The notes under the pieces: generated by a model
Databases searched by the model: none
What the model was told of the DNA's origin: nothing
What the model saw: only the letters and a program-made list of their open reading frames with translations
Program-made: the position numbers and the translations under genes
Shown: positions 36,109-46,180 of the stretch, one piece after another
How the letters are laid out: each line of letters begins with the position of its first letter
How positions within the stretch are numbered: position 1 is the stretch's first letter
Source: Ochrobactrum sp. Marseille-Q0166
GTDB lineage: Bacteria > Pseudomonadota > Alphaproteobacteria > Rhizobiales > Rhizobiaceae
Assembly (NCBI RefSeq): GCF_014397025.1
Contig: NZ_JACJUO010000003.1
Span: 186,001 to 250,000, forward strand
Length of the DNA stretch: 64,000 nt
Direction: 5' to 3'

Positions 36109-37884
36109 TCAGTTGGTTGCGTGCCAGCTTTGCGTCTGCTGCTGGATCTGCCACATTTTGGCAAAACGACCACCGGATTTCAGCAACTCCGGCTGCGTGC
36201 CCTGCTCGGCAAGCTGACCGTCCTCAATCACCAGAATATGGTCTGCCGCAGCGATAGTTGAAAGCCGGTGCGCAATCACAATCACCGTGCGTTCGCGCAC
36301 CAGCGCATCAATTGCCGCCTGCACCGCCACCTCACTTTCCGTATCGAGGGCAGCGGTCGGCTCGTCCAGAATAACAATCGGTGCATCTTTGAGCATAGCG
36401 CGAGCAATGCTGATACGCTGACGCTCGCCGCCGGATAAACGTCCGCCGAGATCACCGATGCGGGTCTGATAGCCTTCCGGCAATCGGCTGATAAAGTCAT
36501 GGCAATGCGCCGCCCGTGCGGCGGATTCCACCTCTTCATCCGTGGCGGAGGGCCTGGCCATACGGATATTGTTCATCACCGTGTCGTCGAACAGATACAC
36601 ATCCTGAAATACCACGGAAACCAGACTATTGAGCACATCCGGCGCAATGGAGCGAATATCCTTACCCCCTATCCGCACCACACCTTGCTGCGGATCGGCA
36701 TGGCGCAGGATCAGCCGCGTTATTGTAGTTTTGCCTGAGCCCGAAGGTCCGACCAGTGCCGTCAGGCTGCGTTCCGTCAGAGTGGCACTTATGGTTTTGA
36801 GCGCCGCCTTTTCCGGCGCTCTGGCATAATGGAAACTCACATTATCAAAGCTCACATCAAAGGCTTCTGGCTTTTCCTCCGGCACTTGCTGCGGCAGCGG
36901 TTTAATCTCCAGCAGAATCTGGATTTTCTGCAATGCAGCTTCCATCAGATCAATAATTAGCGTCATCAGAATAACACTGCTCAAGGGCTCACTGAAGCGC
37001 ACAATGATCACCACCACAGCAGCCAGAACTGCGACTTCGAGTGAACCCTGAAAGACCAGAACAGCGCCGATGAGCACCACCAGTAAGAGCCCCAGCTCCA
37101 TAACCGATGCAATCATCAGATTGGGTTTTGCGCCTTTGCGCTGGCCAATCGCCTGTATTTTTTCCAGATGGTCGATACTGTGTTGCAGACGCACGGATTT
37201 TTTACCAGCACAACCGGCGGCACGCAGCACAGCCAGCCCTTGCGTATATTCCAGCATTTCAGCACTGGCTTGTGCATTAGCTTCGGCAAGCGCGCGCATA
37301 CCACGCCCGAAAGCAGGCCGTCTCCAGCGATAAAATGGCAGCAATACAGGAAAGATCAGCAGCAAGAGCAGTCCGATGCGCCAATCAATAAACAGTGTCA
37401 CCACAGCCACTGTCAAAGGCGTAATCACTGCATTGGCGATCAGATTGGCAATGGTCAGCACATAGGTCAGGTTTTCATCCACATTACCAAGCAGCGTGGC
37501 ATTGATTTCACCAGAATGTTTATCCTGCAACTCTTCCAGCGGAATACGACGCAATTGCTGCCCGAGTTCCGTGCGCAATTCATGGGTGTTGAGCACCATA
37601 TCACCGGCATAGTCGAAATTCTGCGCCATCCAGCGCACGACAGTGCTGGCAATCATAAAAGCAGTCATCAGACCTGCCCATGGAAGAGCTGTCGCCCACT
37701 GACCATCATGCATAATTGCACGAAACACTGGAATGATACATACCAGCGCCAGACCTTGAAGAACAGCCGCAAGACCGAGACCGATCATACTTGCACGCAG
37801 GCGCGGTGCACGATGACGGGCTGTCAGCATTAATTGCCGCCATGTATCCTTAAGCGGCGTAATTTTGGGTGTTATCCTGCTCAT
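36109..37884 (-). CDS. Half-size ABC exporter-fold transporter (YbtQ/BarB-like)
   Basis: A 591-residue protein with an N-terminal six-helix membrane domain and a C-terminal ATPase: Walker A GPSGSGKTT, signature LSGGERQRISIARA, Walker B IVILDEPTAALD. It overlaps its partner gene by 4 bases, so the two probably form a heterodimer in the inner membrane. Relatives in siderophore clusters export the siderophore (acinetobactin BarAB) or import it despite the exporter fold (yersiniabactin YbtPQ). The sequence alone does not decide. Confidence 0.85.
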   Translation of the reverse strand: MSRITPKITPLKDTWRQLMLTARHRAPRLRASMIGLGLAAVLQGLALVCIIPVFRAIMHDGQWATALPWAGLMTAFMIASTVVRWMAQNFDYAGDMVLNTHELRTELGQQLRRIPLEELQDKHSGEINATLLGNVDENLTYVLTIANLIANAVITPLTVAVVTLFIDWRIGLLLLLIFPVLLPFYRWRRPAFGRGMRALAEANAQASAEMLEYTQGLAVLRAAGCAGKKSVRLQHSIDHLEKIQAIGQRKGAKPNLMIASVMELGLLLVVLIGAVLVFQGSLEVAVLAAVVVIIVRFSEPLSSVILMTLIIDLMEAALQKIQILLEIKPLPQQVPEEKPEAFDVSFDNVSFHYARAPEKAALKTISATLTERSLTALVGPSGSGKTTITRLILRHADPQQGVVRIGGKDIRSIAPDVLNSLVSVVFQDVYLFDDTVMNNIRMARPSATDEEVESAARAAHCHDFISRLPEGYQTRIGDLGGRLSGGERQRISIARAMLKDAPIVILDEPTAALDTESEVAVQAAIDALVRERTVIVIAHRLSTIAAADHILVIEDGQLAEQGTQPELLKSGGRFAKMWQIQQQTQSWHATN

Positions 37885-39653
37885 TTGCGGTCTCCCATCA
37901 GAGCCCAGCCCTGGGCTTTTTCATAATGCCCCCACAAACGGGCATAGACAGCGCCATTGGCAACCAGCTGATCATGACGGCCTTTTTCACTCAAACGCCC
38001 ATGATCAAAGACCAGTATCTGATCAGCATCGCGGATGGTTGAAAGCCGGTGCGCAATCATCAATACCGTCTTGCCGCGCATCAGATGCGACAGCGCTGCC
38101 AGCAATGCCGCCTCATTTTCCGGGTCAGCAAAAGCCGTTGCCTCATCAAGGACAAGGATCGGACGGTTTTGCAAAATCGCACGGGCAATCGTAATCCGCT
38201 GGCGTTGTCCGCCAGAGAGAAACACACCACGCTCCCCTGTCAGCGTGTTATAACCGGAAGGCAGTTCCATGATGAATTCGTGCGCCTGCGCGGCTTTTGC
38301 CGCAGCGATCACATCCTCATCGGTGGCATCAGGCAGGCCTAAACGAATATTGGCCGCAATCGTATCGGCAAACAGAAAAGTATCCTGAAACACAAAAGCA
38401 ACCTGCTGCATCAGCACATCGGTTCTGATCTTACGGATATCCGCACCGCCAACAAAAATTGTTCCTTCACTCACATCCCAGAAACGCGGTATCAGCCGCG
38501 CGACTGTAGTTTTACCCGCACCAGACGGTCCGACAAGTGCAGTGATTGTGCCCGGCGCAGCCGTGAAACTGATATCCTGAAGGACCATTGCTCCATCAGC
38601 TGTATAGCGAAAACCGACTTGCTCAAAGCGCACGCTGGCATCAACGGGAATTTGCGCCGCATCAGCATCTGCTTCCGGCAGAGCCGGCTGGCTCATCACC
38701 TCATTAATACGGTGAACACTAATTTCTGTGCGGGCAATGAGATGTTTCAACGACATCAGCGGTAGCAGAGATTCCGCCATGCCGGTGCATATCAACAGCA
38801 CAGCCACCCATGTGGAAACAGCCAGTGCGTCATGCGTTACCAGCCAGCCGCCAAGCCAGACCATCACCGCTACTGTTGGCATGGGATTGAGAATAACCTG
38901 AGAAAAACGGGCAGGAAAACCGGCCATGCGATACCAGTTCAGCACAATATCCAGATAGACCTGCAAAGCACGCTGATAGCGCCCGAAAGTCGCCGTGCCG
39001 CTGTCGAAAGTACGTACCACCGGCATTGCTTGCACATATTCAACCACCGAGACACTGACCTGCTCACGGGCAAGGTTAAATTCATGCATTACCTCGCCGC
39101 TATTACGCATGGTGCGGGCAATGATCCCCAGCCCCACAACCAGCACAGCCGTGGCAGCGAGCGCCAGCCGCCAGTCGAGAATAAACAGCGCGATAAATGT
39201 CAGCACGGGCGATACATAGGCGCGGGCATAAAGGGGTGTACTGTCGGCAACAAAAGCATGCAGGTTTTTCACATCATCCATCATCACCTTGGCAAGCCCG
39301 GCCGCACCATTTTGCTGCACATAACCGAGCGGCACCTGTGCAAGATGATCGGACAAGTCTTTACGCAGCACGGTTTCCAGCCGGAAAGCTGCATAATGCG
39401 ATTGATTGAAAGCCAGCAATCGCAACACATAGGCTAAAGCGGTAAAAACGGCAGCAGCGGCAAGCGGCTGCCACGGAAAAGCCTGCCGACTGCCCAGCAG
39501 CAAATGCACCTCCCATGCCAGCGCAATAAGGGCAAGTACTGTGGCCAGCGATGCCAGTGCAGATAAAACCATGGCATAATAGATTTTACCGCGCACAGGA
39601 TTCATGATCTGCCATATACTTGGCACAGCTTGTGTTTTTTGAGGATCACTCAT
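37881..39653 (-). CDS. Half-size ABC exporter-fold transporter (YbtP/BarA-like)
   Basis: A 590-residue partner of the preceding entry. Membrane helices fill roughly residues 20-300. The ATPase domain shows GPSGAGKTT (about 375-383), LSGGQRQRITIARA and ILVLDEATAFADPENE. It lies 61 bases downstream of the binding-protein gene in the same direction, so it may be transcribed with the uptake genes. Confidence 0.85.
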   Translation of the reverse strand: MSDPQKTQAVPSIWQIMNPVRGKIYYAMVLSALASLATVLALIALAWEVHLLLGSRQAFPWQPLAAAAVFTALAYVLRLLAFNQSHYAAFRLETVLRKDLSDHLAQVPLGYVQQNGAAGLAKVMMDDVKNLHAFVADSTPLYARAYVSPVLTFIALFILDWRLALAATAVLVVGLGIIARTMRNSGEVMHEFNLAREQVSVSVVEYVQAMPVVRTFDSGTATFGRYQRALQVYLDIVLNWYRMAGFPARFSQVILNPMPTVAVMVWLGGWLVTHDALAVSTWVAVLLICTGMAESLLPLMSLKHLIARTEISVHRINEVMSQPALPEADADAAQIPVDASVRFEQVGFRYTADGAMVLQDISFTAAPGTITALVGPSGAGKTTVARLIPRFWDVSEGTIFVGGADIRKIRTDVLMQQVAFVFQDTFLFADTIAANIRLGLPDATDEDVIAAAKAAQAHEFIMELPSGYNTLTGERGVFLSGGQRQRITIARAILQNRPILVLDEATAFADPENEAALLAALSHLMRGKTVLMIAHRLSTIRDADQILVFDHGRLSEKGRHDQLVANGAVYARLWGHYEKAQGWALMGDRK

Positions 39654-39714
39654 ACCGCTTTTCCAACCTTGACATTTGGATAAGATGCTTGAAAAAAGTG
39701 CTGATTAGCAGCGT

Positions 39715-40668
39715 TTATTTCGCTTTTTGCCATGCATCGAGCGCATCCAGCGTGTGTTTAGCGCTGGCAAAGCTCGGAGTGAAAACTTTGGAAGAATCCA
39801 AGTAGAGAACGCGCCCTTCTTTGGCCGGCTGTACAAATTGCTCCCAGCCCGGCACCACTTTTTCAACGGCTTTTTTGATCGTTGCCTCATCATGCTCGGT
39901 CTGTGCCCAGCTACTGATAATCACCAGCAAATCGGGATTGAGCGTACCGAAGCGCTCAGGACTGAGCTTCATCATCAAAGTCGGCTGGGCATTGGCCGCA
40001 GCACTTTCATCGACAGTGAATTTCTTGAACCCGGCATCTTCCAGCGCCTGTGTGGCACCGGAACCGCTGCCGATGACGCTCAGCTGATCAGCCACCAGAA
40101 TGAGCAGATAGGTCTTGCCTTTATGAGAATCTGCAGCCAGCGCTTTTGTTTCTCCTACCCGTTTCTGATAATCCGCCAACAGAGTTTCAAAAGTATTTTC
40201 GCGACCAGTTATGCGCGCCAGCTCTTGCTCGATAGCAAAATTGCTCAGGTCACCGCTGGCAAATTTCTGCAGATAAACCGGTGCAATACCGGAAAGCTGA
40301 CCAACTTTATCAAGGTCAAATTCAGTACCGACAATCACGTCAGGTTTTAGTGCTGTCAGCCGTTCCAGATCAATCTGACCGTTCAGACCAAAGCCTTTCG
40401 GTTTTGTTCTTCCTTTGCCAAGCACGGAGTCGATAAAATCCGCGCCGAACTGGTAAGAACCGTCATCATTGCGTCCGAGGCTGGCAACCGGATCCAGCCC
40501 AAGCTCAATCAGCGGCACTGTGGCCACAGGCTCATTCAGTACCACAATCCGTTTCGGCTCCAGCGGCAGACTAACTTCGCGGCCCGTGGCATCGGTCAGC
40601 GTGCGACTGTCTGCCATTGCAAGACTGCTCATGCCCAGAAGAAGTACCATTGTCAAAACTCTGATCAC
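39715..40668 (-). CDS. Periplasmic ferric-siderophore-binding protein (FecB/FhuD-type)
   Basis: A 317-residue class III binding protein. A signal peptide (MIRVLTMVLLLGMSSLAMA) is followed by TDATGREVSLPLEPKRIVVL, the typical opening of iron-siderophore binding proteins, and later LKPDVIVGTEFD. It has no lipobox Cys, so it should be soluble in the periplasm. It hands ferric siderophore to the two permeases encoded just upstream; 12 bases separate them. Confidence 0.9.
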   Translation of the reverse strand: MIRVLTMVLLLGMSSLAMADSRTLTDATGREVSLPLEPKRIVVLNEPVATVPLIELGLDPVASLGRNDDGSYQFGADFIDSVLGKGRTKPKGFGLNGQIDLERLTALKPDVIVGTEFDLDKVGQLSGIAPVYLQKFASGDLSNFAIEQELARITGRENTFETLLADYQKRVGETKALAADSHKGKTYLLILVADQLSVIGSGSGATQALEDAGFKKFTVDESAAANAQPTLMMKLSPERFGTLNPDLLVIISSWAQTEHDEATIKKAVEKVVPGWEQFVQPAKEGRVLYLDSSKVFTPSFASAKHTLDALDAWQKAK

Positions 40669-40680
40669 TGGAAGTTCCTT

Positions 40681-41748
40681 TCATTGCTGCCGTTTCCGGT
40701 AAAAAGACCGGAGGCGTAAAATTGCGAGAAACAGAGGCACGCCGATCAGGACAAAGCTCAGGCCGAGCGGAAGAGAAACCCTGCCCCCGAATGACAGACG
40801 TGTTAGAATATCGGCAGCAATCACCAAATTGCCGCCCATGAGTGCTGCGAGAAACAAACGCGCCCTGCCTGTAGCGCCAGTGAGAAAACCGGTAAGTTGC
40901 GGCGCGAGGACGCCAAGAAAAGACAACGGCCCTACGGCTGTAACCGATGAAGCGCTGAGCAGAACAGCAAAAAACAAAATCACCGGTCGAGAGAAATGCA
41001 CAGGCTCTCCCAGTGCCATGGCAAGATGATTGCCCAGCTCATAGCAATTCAGCGCTGCGCCAAAAATCATGATACCGATAAGGCTTAAAGCCATTAATGG
41101 CAGGAAAAACACGATCGTTTCCCAATTCGCCTGAAACAGCGAGCCTGCCATCCAGCTTGCCAGATTATAGGAGAGCTCTGCAGGCAAATAGAGCAACAGG
41201 AATGAATCCACCGATGCGAGAACGGTGCCCACAGCAATCCCCATCAGTAGGATTGCCAGCCCGTCAACATGGCCGCGGCCAACCAGCAACAGCAACACAC
41301 AGGTGACCGCGAGACCGCCGCCGAGTGCGGCCAGCACTACATAGGCTTTGGGCACGGCAGGCGCAAACGCGAGAAGAATAAGGATCATCGTCATGGAACC
41401 GGCACTGATGCCGAATAATCCCGGCTCGGCCAGCGGATTGCGCGCAACCGATTGCAGAACTGCGCCGGCCAGTGCCGCACTCCATCCGGCCAGAAAACCC
41501 AGAATGATATGTGGCAGCCGTACGGTGAGAATGGCATAATTCTGATCATGATCTTCGGCCCGCCCGAAAATCACCGGCAGAATATCTGTCAGGCCAACAT
41601 GAATATCACCGACACTAAGCGACAGTATGATCAGCGCCAGCATGATAAGAAACAGCGCCACACCAGCCAGCAAATCACGCTGCCGCAGTGCCAGTCCATT
41701 GTGCAGGCGAATGATTTTGCGTCCGTCTATTCCCACATCCCGGATCAT
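40681..41748 (-). CDS. Ferric-siderophore ABC permease (FecCD family), second
   Basis: A 355-residue permease with about ten hydrophobic segments. Family patches include VARNPLAEPGLFGISAGSM and GPLSFLGVLAPQLTGFLTG. The start is placed at 41748 (MIRDVGIDGRK), which overlaps the upstream permease stop by 4 bases; the open frame extends further but only across the neighbouring gene. Confidence 0.88.
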   Translation of the reverse strand: MIRDVGIDGRKIIRLHNGLALRQRDLLAGVALFLIMLALIILSLSVGDIHVGLTDILPVIFGRAEDHDQNYAILTVRLPHIILGFLAGWSAALAGAVLQSVARNPLAEPGLFGISAGSMTMILILLAFAPAVPKAYVVLAALGGGLAVTCVLLLLVGRGHVDGLAILLMGIAVGTVLASVDSFLLLYLPAELSYNLASWMAGSLFQANWETIVFFLPLMALSLIGIMIFGAALNCYELGNHLAMALGEPVHFSRPVILFFAVLLSASSVTAVGPLSFLGVLAPQLTGFLTGATGRARLFLAALMGGNLVIAADILTRLSFGGRVSLPLGLSFVLIGVPLFLAILRLRSFYRKRQQ

Positions 41749-42758
41749 GAGAGCCTCGCAGCCGATACGGACAGGTAATAGCGCCGTATCACCCAGATAA
41801 AGGCGAGACCGCCCAGCAGATCCATGATCACGCCGGTATGCACCACATAAGGCAGAAAGGCGATGCGCGCACCAATATCGGCTATCAGGGTAATAACCGC
41901 GCCGGTCATCGCGCAGGCAGGCAGCGCATAGATGAAATGCTGGCCGGTAAAGGGGCGCACAATATGCGGCACAACAAGACCGACAAAGCCAATCGGCCCG
42001 CAAATGGCAACCGCAGAACTTGCACCGATAATAGCACAAACCAGCCCGATACGAGACACAACTAGCGCATTCACACCGGCCGAACGCGCTTTATCCTCTC
42101 CGAGTAGGATTAGCGTTAAAGGACGCGCCAATGCCAGCAGCACCATTAAAACTGCAATACCGATCCAGCCATAGCTATATAGTCTCTCACTATAGGCATG
42201 ATTGATATTGCCGGTCAGCCAGGGCAGATAATCCATGCGCAAGGTCGGATGTCCGAGCAGCACCGCATTACTGATACCGGAAAACAACATGGCAATCAGC
42301 GTACCGGATAAAATCAGCATCAGACCACGCGGCGCGTCGCTGCCCCCTGCCAGACGCGAAACTGTGAGGCACGCTGCAAAACCGGTGAACCCGCCCAGCA
42401 ATGCAGCAAGCCCTTGCTGCTCAAGTGTAAGCTTGAAATAGATTGCACCGACAACCACAAACATCGTGGCACCAGCATTGACACCCATTGTGGAAGAACT
42501 TGCCAGCGGGTTGCGGATCAATCCCTGAAAGACCAGCCCGCTGCAGGCCATCACCGCCCCGACATAGAGAGCAATCAGGCTGCGCGGCAATCGCTGATGC
42601 ACAATAACCGCCTCTTCATAATTTGCCGGCGCATCCTGTTTCAATGCAGCGAATATTTCCTGCGGCGCGGCATATTTATCTCCCGTTGCCAGTGCCGCAT
42701 AAAAACTCAGCAACAAAGCAACCAAGGAGAGAAGCAGAAACAGGTGCCGCCGCATCAT
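41745..42758 (-). CDS. Ferric-siderophore ABC permease (FecCD family), first
   Basis: A 337-residue inner-membrane permease with family motifs GLIRNPLASSSTMGVNAGAT and CGPIGFVGLVVPHIVRPFTG. It overlaps the ATPase gene before it and the second permease after it by 4 bases each. With them it forms the import channel for the ferric siderophore. Confidence 0.9.
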   Translation of the reverse strand: MMRRHLFLLLSLVALLLSFYAALATGDKYAAPQEIFAALKQDAPANYEEAVIVHQRLPRSLIALYVGAVMACSGLVFQGLIRNPLASSSTMGVNAGATMFVVVGAIYFKLTLEQQGLAALLGGFTGFAACLTVSRLAGGSDAPRGLMLILSGTLIAMLFSGISNAVLLGHPTLRMDYLPWLTGNINHAYSERLYSYGWIGIAVLMVLLALARPLTLILLGEDKARSAGVNALVVSRIGLVCAIIGASSAVAICGPIGFVGLVVPHIVRPFTGQHFIYALPACAMTGAVITLIADIGARIAFLPYVVHTGVIMDLLGGLAFIWVIRRYYLSVSAARLS

Positions 42759-43561
42759 CGCACCTGCCCGTCATCTTCAACCGGGAAAGGCTGGCAGATC
42801 ATACGGCCTTTGCGGGTAAACACATCCGCCGAAATGTCAAAAACCATCTCAATATTGGCGGCATTAATCACGTCTTCAACACAGCCTGCCGCCCTTATCT
42901 GTCCGTCTTTGAGCATCACCACATCATCGGCAAACGTTGCGGTGAGATTGATGTCATGGAGTACCACCAGAACCGTCTTGCCATATTGCTGCGAGAGTTT
43001 GCGCACCAGATCCAGCACTGCATATTGATATTTGACATCCAGATGATTGACCGGCTCATCCATCAGAATGATGTCGGTATTCTGCGCCAGCACCATGGCT
43101 ACCCATGCGCGTTGCCGCTGCCCGCCGGACAGCGAACTGACAGGACGGGACGCCTCAGCAGACAGGCCGACGATCTCAAGAACATCACGATATAATCTGC
43201 GGTCTTCATCCGATGGCCCGCCCAGCAGCGAGCGAAGCGCATAGCCACCCATCTCAACCAATTCACCCAGCGTCACGTAATCAGGACAATGCGCTTCCTG
43301 CGGCAGATAGGATAAACGGCGCGCCAGTGCCCGTCTGCCAATGTCACTGACAGACTCGTCATTCAGCAAAATCCTGCCGTCTGAAACTGGCACAAAACCC
43401 ATGATCGCTTTCAGTAACGTGGATTTACCGCAGCCATTAGGTCCTGCAAGCGCAGTCACGCGCCCCGCTGCAAACTGCACCGAAAGATCAGTCAGGACCG
43501 GTCTACCGCCATATCCGGCAGAAATATTGTGAATGCTGAGAACCAAATTAGCCTCCGGCAT
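42755..43561 (-). CDS. Ferric-siderophore ABC transporter ATPase (FecE/FepC-type)
   Basis: A 268-residue ATPase with Walker A GPNGCGKST, signature LSGGQRQRAWVAMVLA and Walker B IILMDEPVNHLD, typical of iron-siderophore importers. The start at 43561 (MPEANLVLSIHN) gives the usual length; a GTG at 43618 would add 19 residues. Neither has a clear ribosome binding site, which together with the hairpin upstream hints at controlled expression after the receptor. Confidence 0.88.
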   Translation of the reverse strand: MPEANLVLSIHNISAGYGGRPVLTDLSVQFAAGRVTALAGPNGCGKSTLLKAIMGFVPVSDGRILLNDESVSDIGRRALARRLSYLPQEAHCPDYVTLGELVEMGGYALRSLLGGPSDEDRRLYRDVLEIVGLSAEASRPVSSLSGGQRQRAWVAMVLAQNTDIILMDEPVNHLDVKYQYAVLDLVRKLSQQYGKTVLVVLHDINLTATFADDVVMLKDGQIRAAGCVEDVINAANIEMVFDISADVFTRKGRMICQPFPVEDDGQVR

Positions 43562-43644
43562 TATCGCCAACGGAGAAATTTTTATATAAATTCCAAACTG
43601 CCACATTTGATAGTTCACATATCAAACAGACAATCGTGACAAGC

Positions 43645-43677
43645 GGCGCATTGCACGGCGGTCCTGTGCGATGCGCC
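43645..43677 (-). other. Stable hairpin between receptor and ATPase genes
   Basis: A 13-bp stem (43645-43657 with 43665-43677) with two G-U pairs and a 7-base loop lies 33 bases past the receptor stop. No T run follows in the direction of transcription. It may protect the receptor mRNA or dampen expression of the uptake genes. Confidence 0.5.
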
Positions 43678-43710
43678 ACTGGTTCGGTAAATTTCCGGCT
43701 GTTATAAGGG

Positions 43711-46164
43711 TCAGAAATCAACCGATGCAGACAGCAGGAATGTTCTCGGTTTACCCAGACCGCCGCTCAGGCTGCTCCATCCCCAATAGGATTCATTGGT
43801 CACATTGAGCACACTTGCGCGCAATGTCAGAGGCTTGTCAGCCACTTTGGTCAGATAACGCAAACCGAGATCGAGCGTGGTGTAGGAAGGTACCGAAAGC
43901 GTATTAGTATTATTCACATAACGCTTGCCGACATGATTGATGTTACCGGTAACAGTCAGACCCTGAATAGACGCCACATCATATTCAAGCCCCATCTTGG
44001 CCATGAAGGACGGCGTACCTAGAGCCTTATTGCCCCTTTCAGCAATATTGGCAGTATCTCTCAGCTTGGCATCAATATAGGAAATACCACCGAGCATACG
44101 CAGGCCGGAAGCCAGCTCACCATAGACGGAGAGTTCCACACCACGGTTGCGCTGTTCACCATTGGCGCCGAACAGATTTGTTACCGGATCAACATACGCA
44201 TTCGGCTTGCTGATCTGGAACATGCTGAGCGTGGTGGTTACCGTGCCAATATCCCATTTCACACCGGCTTCATATTGCTCGGTTTTATATGGTTTAAGCA
44301 TAGTGCCAAAATTGTCTGCCCCCACAGGTGCAGCCTCCCCTTGGCTCAATCCCTGAATATAATTGGCATAAACAGAGATATTATCTGTTGCCTTATACAG
44401 CACACCAACAGCAGGCGTCACACGGCTTTCATCATAGTCCACGGCCATCATATGGCTTGGTAACAGATATTGCTGGTTTTCAACCCTCTGATATCGCGCA
44501 CCTGCAGTCACCAGCAACCGCTCATCAAACAGGCTCATTGTATCGGAAAATGCGACACCGGTGAGCTTTTGTTCAATCCCGGCATATGGACCCATATTTG
44601 CAAAAGCGCTAACATCAGGAGCGGGACCAAAATCAATATTATAATAATTGGTCAGTGCCAAATTAGGCAGCGACAATGTGGTGAAAGTGTTTTTTGATGT
44701 AAAGCGTGTTGCTGACAGGTTCCATTCATGGTCGATACTGCCGGTCGCAAGCTCACCACGCAAGCCGATTTCACCGGAATATTGCGTACCATCAGACACC
44801 TGACGATTGCCTGAAATAGCCATAGTTCCATTATCATCCATAAGAACATTACGGGTGATCAGGGAATCGTAACCACCGCTGCGCCGCCCCCATGAAGCAT
44901 AGGCAGTAATGGCATCCGTAATATCATATTCGCCCTTCAGCACCACGGTATCCGTGTCATTTTTATTGAATGACCACGGGGCTGCCAACGAGTGCTTGCC
45001 ATTGAGCGGCCGAGGCAATCTCGTAACACCTGGGGCAATGGACAAACCGAAATAATTCACGCCATCCATATCTTCCCGCTGCTTGTAATAATCAACCGAG
45101 AAGCGCGCCCGCTCACCGCGCCAGTCCAGCGCCACAGAGCCGATTTTCATGCTGTGTTTTTCATTTTCAATGGCAGTATTGCCGTCACGCAGCACACCAT
45201 TAAAACGGATACCCCATTCATTATTCGCGCCAAAGCGTCTGCCAAAATCAGCATGCACGCCCCACTGGCTGTCGGAAGCATAGGTGGTTGTAAGACGCGT
45301 AATAGGATCGTCCTGCGCACGTTTCGGCACAATATTCACACTGCCGCCGACACTGCCGCCCGGAGGCATGCCATTCAGAAATGCTGAAGGGCCTTTGAGC
45401 ACTTCAATACGCTCGGCAAATTCTGTTGAGCCGCGCATATTCGGCGCCATGCCAATCAGCCCGTTATAGCTCACATCATCGGCAGCGCCCGCAAATCCGC
45501 GAATATAAAATGTTTCATATATATTGGATGTATTGGAAACATAAATTGACGGATCAGTTGCGCCAATCACTGAGCCAATATCCTTGGCCTGCCGGTTTTC
45601 CATATAGTCTCTGGTATAGGAAACTGTGCTGAACGGCGTGGAGAGCACATCCTTATTGCCCAGTAAACCAACGCGGCTGCCAGTGGCAACCTGCCCGCCA
45701 GCATAAGCCGGCGGAACATTCCCTTTACTACCGCCTGTATTAATCAGAATTGGGGCAAGTACTAACGAGCCATCAGCAGCAATACCGCCACCCGCATTAA
45801 CATCACCGATTACAGCCTGACCGTTTTGAGTAACGCGTACCGGAATACCGGTGCCCGCCAGCATTATCTGTAAAGCCTGCGCGGAAGAGAGATTTCCCTT
45901 GACAGGCCTTGACCGGAGAGAGCGCGCAACATCCGGCGCAATCGTAACAGACAAACCTGACTGACCGGCAAAAACATCCAGCGCTGAGGACAAAGATTGC
46001 GCCGGAATATCAAAACTCTTTGTGCCCTGAGTCGTTTGGGCAAATGCGGTCATCGTATGGGGGCTGAGCACCACCAAACCGGCAAGCGCGCTGGACAACA
46101 TAAGTTGGGAAAATGTGGCAACGCTCACAGATGAGACTGACCGGATATTCACAGGAAAAACCAT
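43711..46164 (-). CDS. TonB-dependent siderophore receptor with STN domain
   Basis: An 817-residue outer-membrane receptor. After a long signal peptide ending near AFA, residues about 48-125 form a secretin/TonB N-terminal (STN) domain (FDIPAQSLSSALDVFAGQSG and LMLAGTGIPVRVTQNG region). A plug follows (PSIYVSN, MRGSTEFAERIEVLKGPSAFL) and a barrel ends in a terminal Phe (LSASVDF). It imports the ferric siderophore. STN receptors usually signal through a FecR/FecI pair, but no such genes are in the window. It heads the uptake operon. Confidence 0.92.
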   Translation of the reverse strand: MVFPVNIRSVSSVSVATFSQLMLSSALAGLVVLSPHTMTAFAQTTQGTKSFDIPAQSLSSALDVFAGQSGLSVTIAPDVARSLRSRPVKGNLSSAQALQIMLAGTGIPVRVTQNGQAVIGDVNAGGGIAADGSLVLAPILINTGGSKGNVPPAYAGGQVATGSRVGLLGNKDVLSTPFSTVSYTRDYMENRQAKDIGSVIGATDPSIYVSNTSNIYETFYIRGFAGAADDVSYNGLIGMAPNMRGSTEFAERIEVLKGPSAFLNGMPPGGSVGGSVNIVPKRAQDDPITRLTTTYASDSQWGVHADFGRRFGANNEWGIRFNGVLRDGNTAIENEKHSMKIGSVALDWRGERARFSVDYYKQREDMDGVNYFGLSIAPGVTRLPRPLNGKHSLAAPWSFNKNDTDTVVLKGEYDITDAITAYASWGRRSGGYDSLITRNVLMDDNGTMAISGNRQVSDGTQYSGEIGLRGELATGSIDHEWNLSATRFTSKNTFTTLSLPNLALTNYYNIDFGPAPDVSAFANMGPYAGIEQKLTGVAFSDTMSLFDERLLVTAGARYQRVENQQYLLPSHMMAVDYDESRVTPAVGVLYKATDNISVYANYIQGLSQGEAAPVGADNFGTMLKPYKTEQYEAGVKWDIGTVTTTLSMFQISKPNAYVDPVTNLFGANGEQRNRGVELSVYGELASGLRMLGGISYIDAKLRDTANIAERGNKALGTPSFMAKMGLEYDVASIQGLTVTGNINHVGKRYVNNTNTLSVPSYTTLDLGLRYLTKVADKPLTLRASVLNVTNESYWGWSSLSGGLGKPRTFLLSASVDF

Positions 46165-46180
46165 AAACTTGACCTCGGCA

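Noticed and set aside
40681-42039. Longer form of the second siderophore permease starting at 42039
   Set aside because: The extra 97 residues are Cys/Arg-rich and overlap the first permease gene; a 4-base overlap start at 41748 fits the operon.
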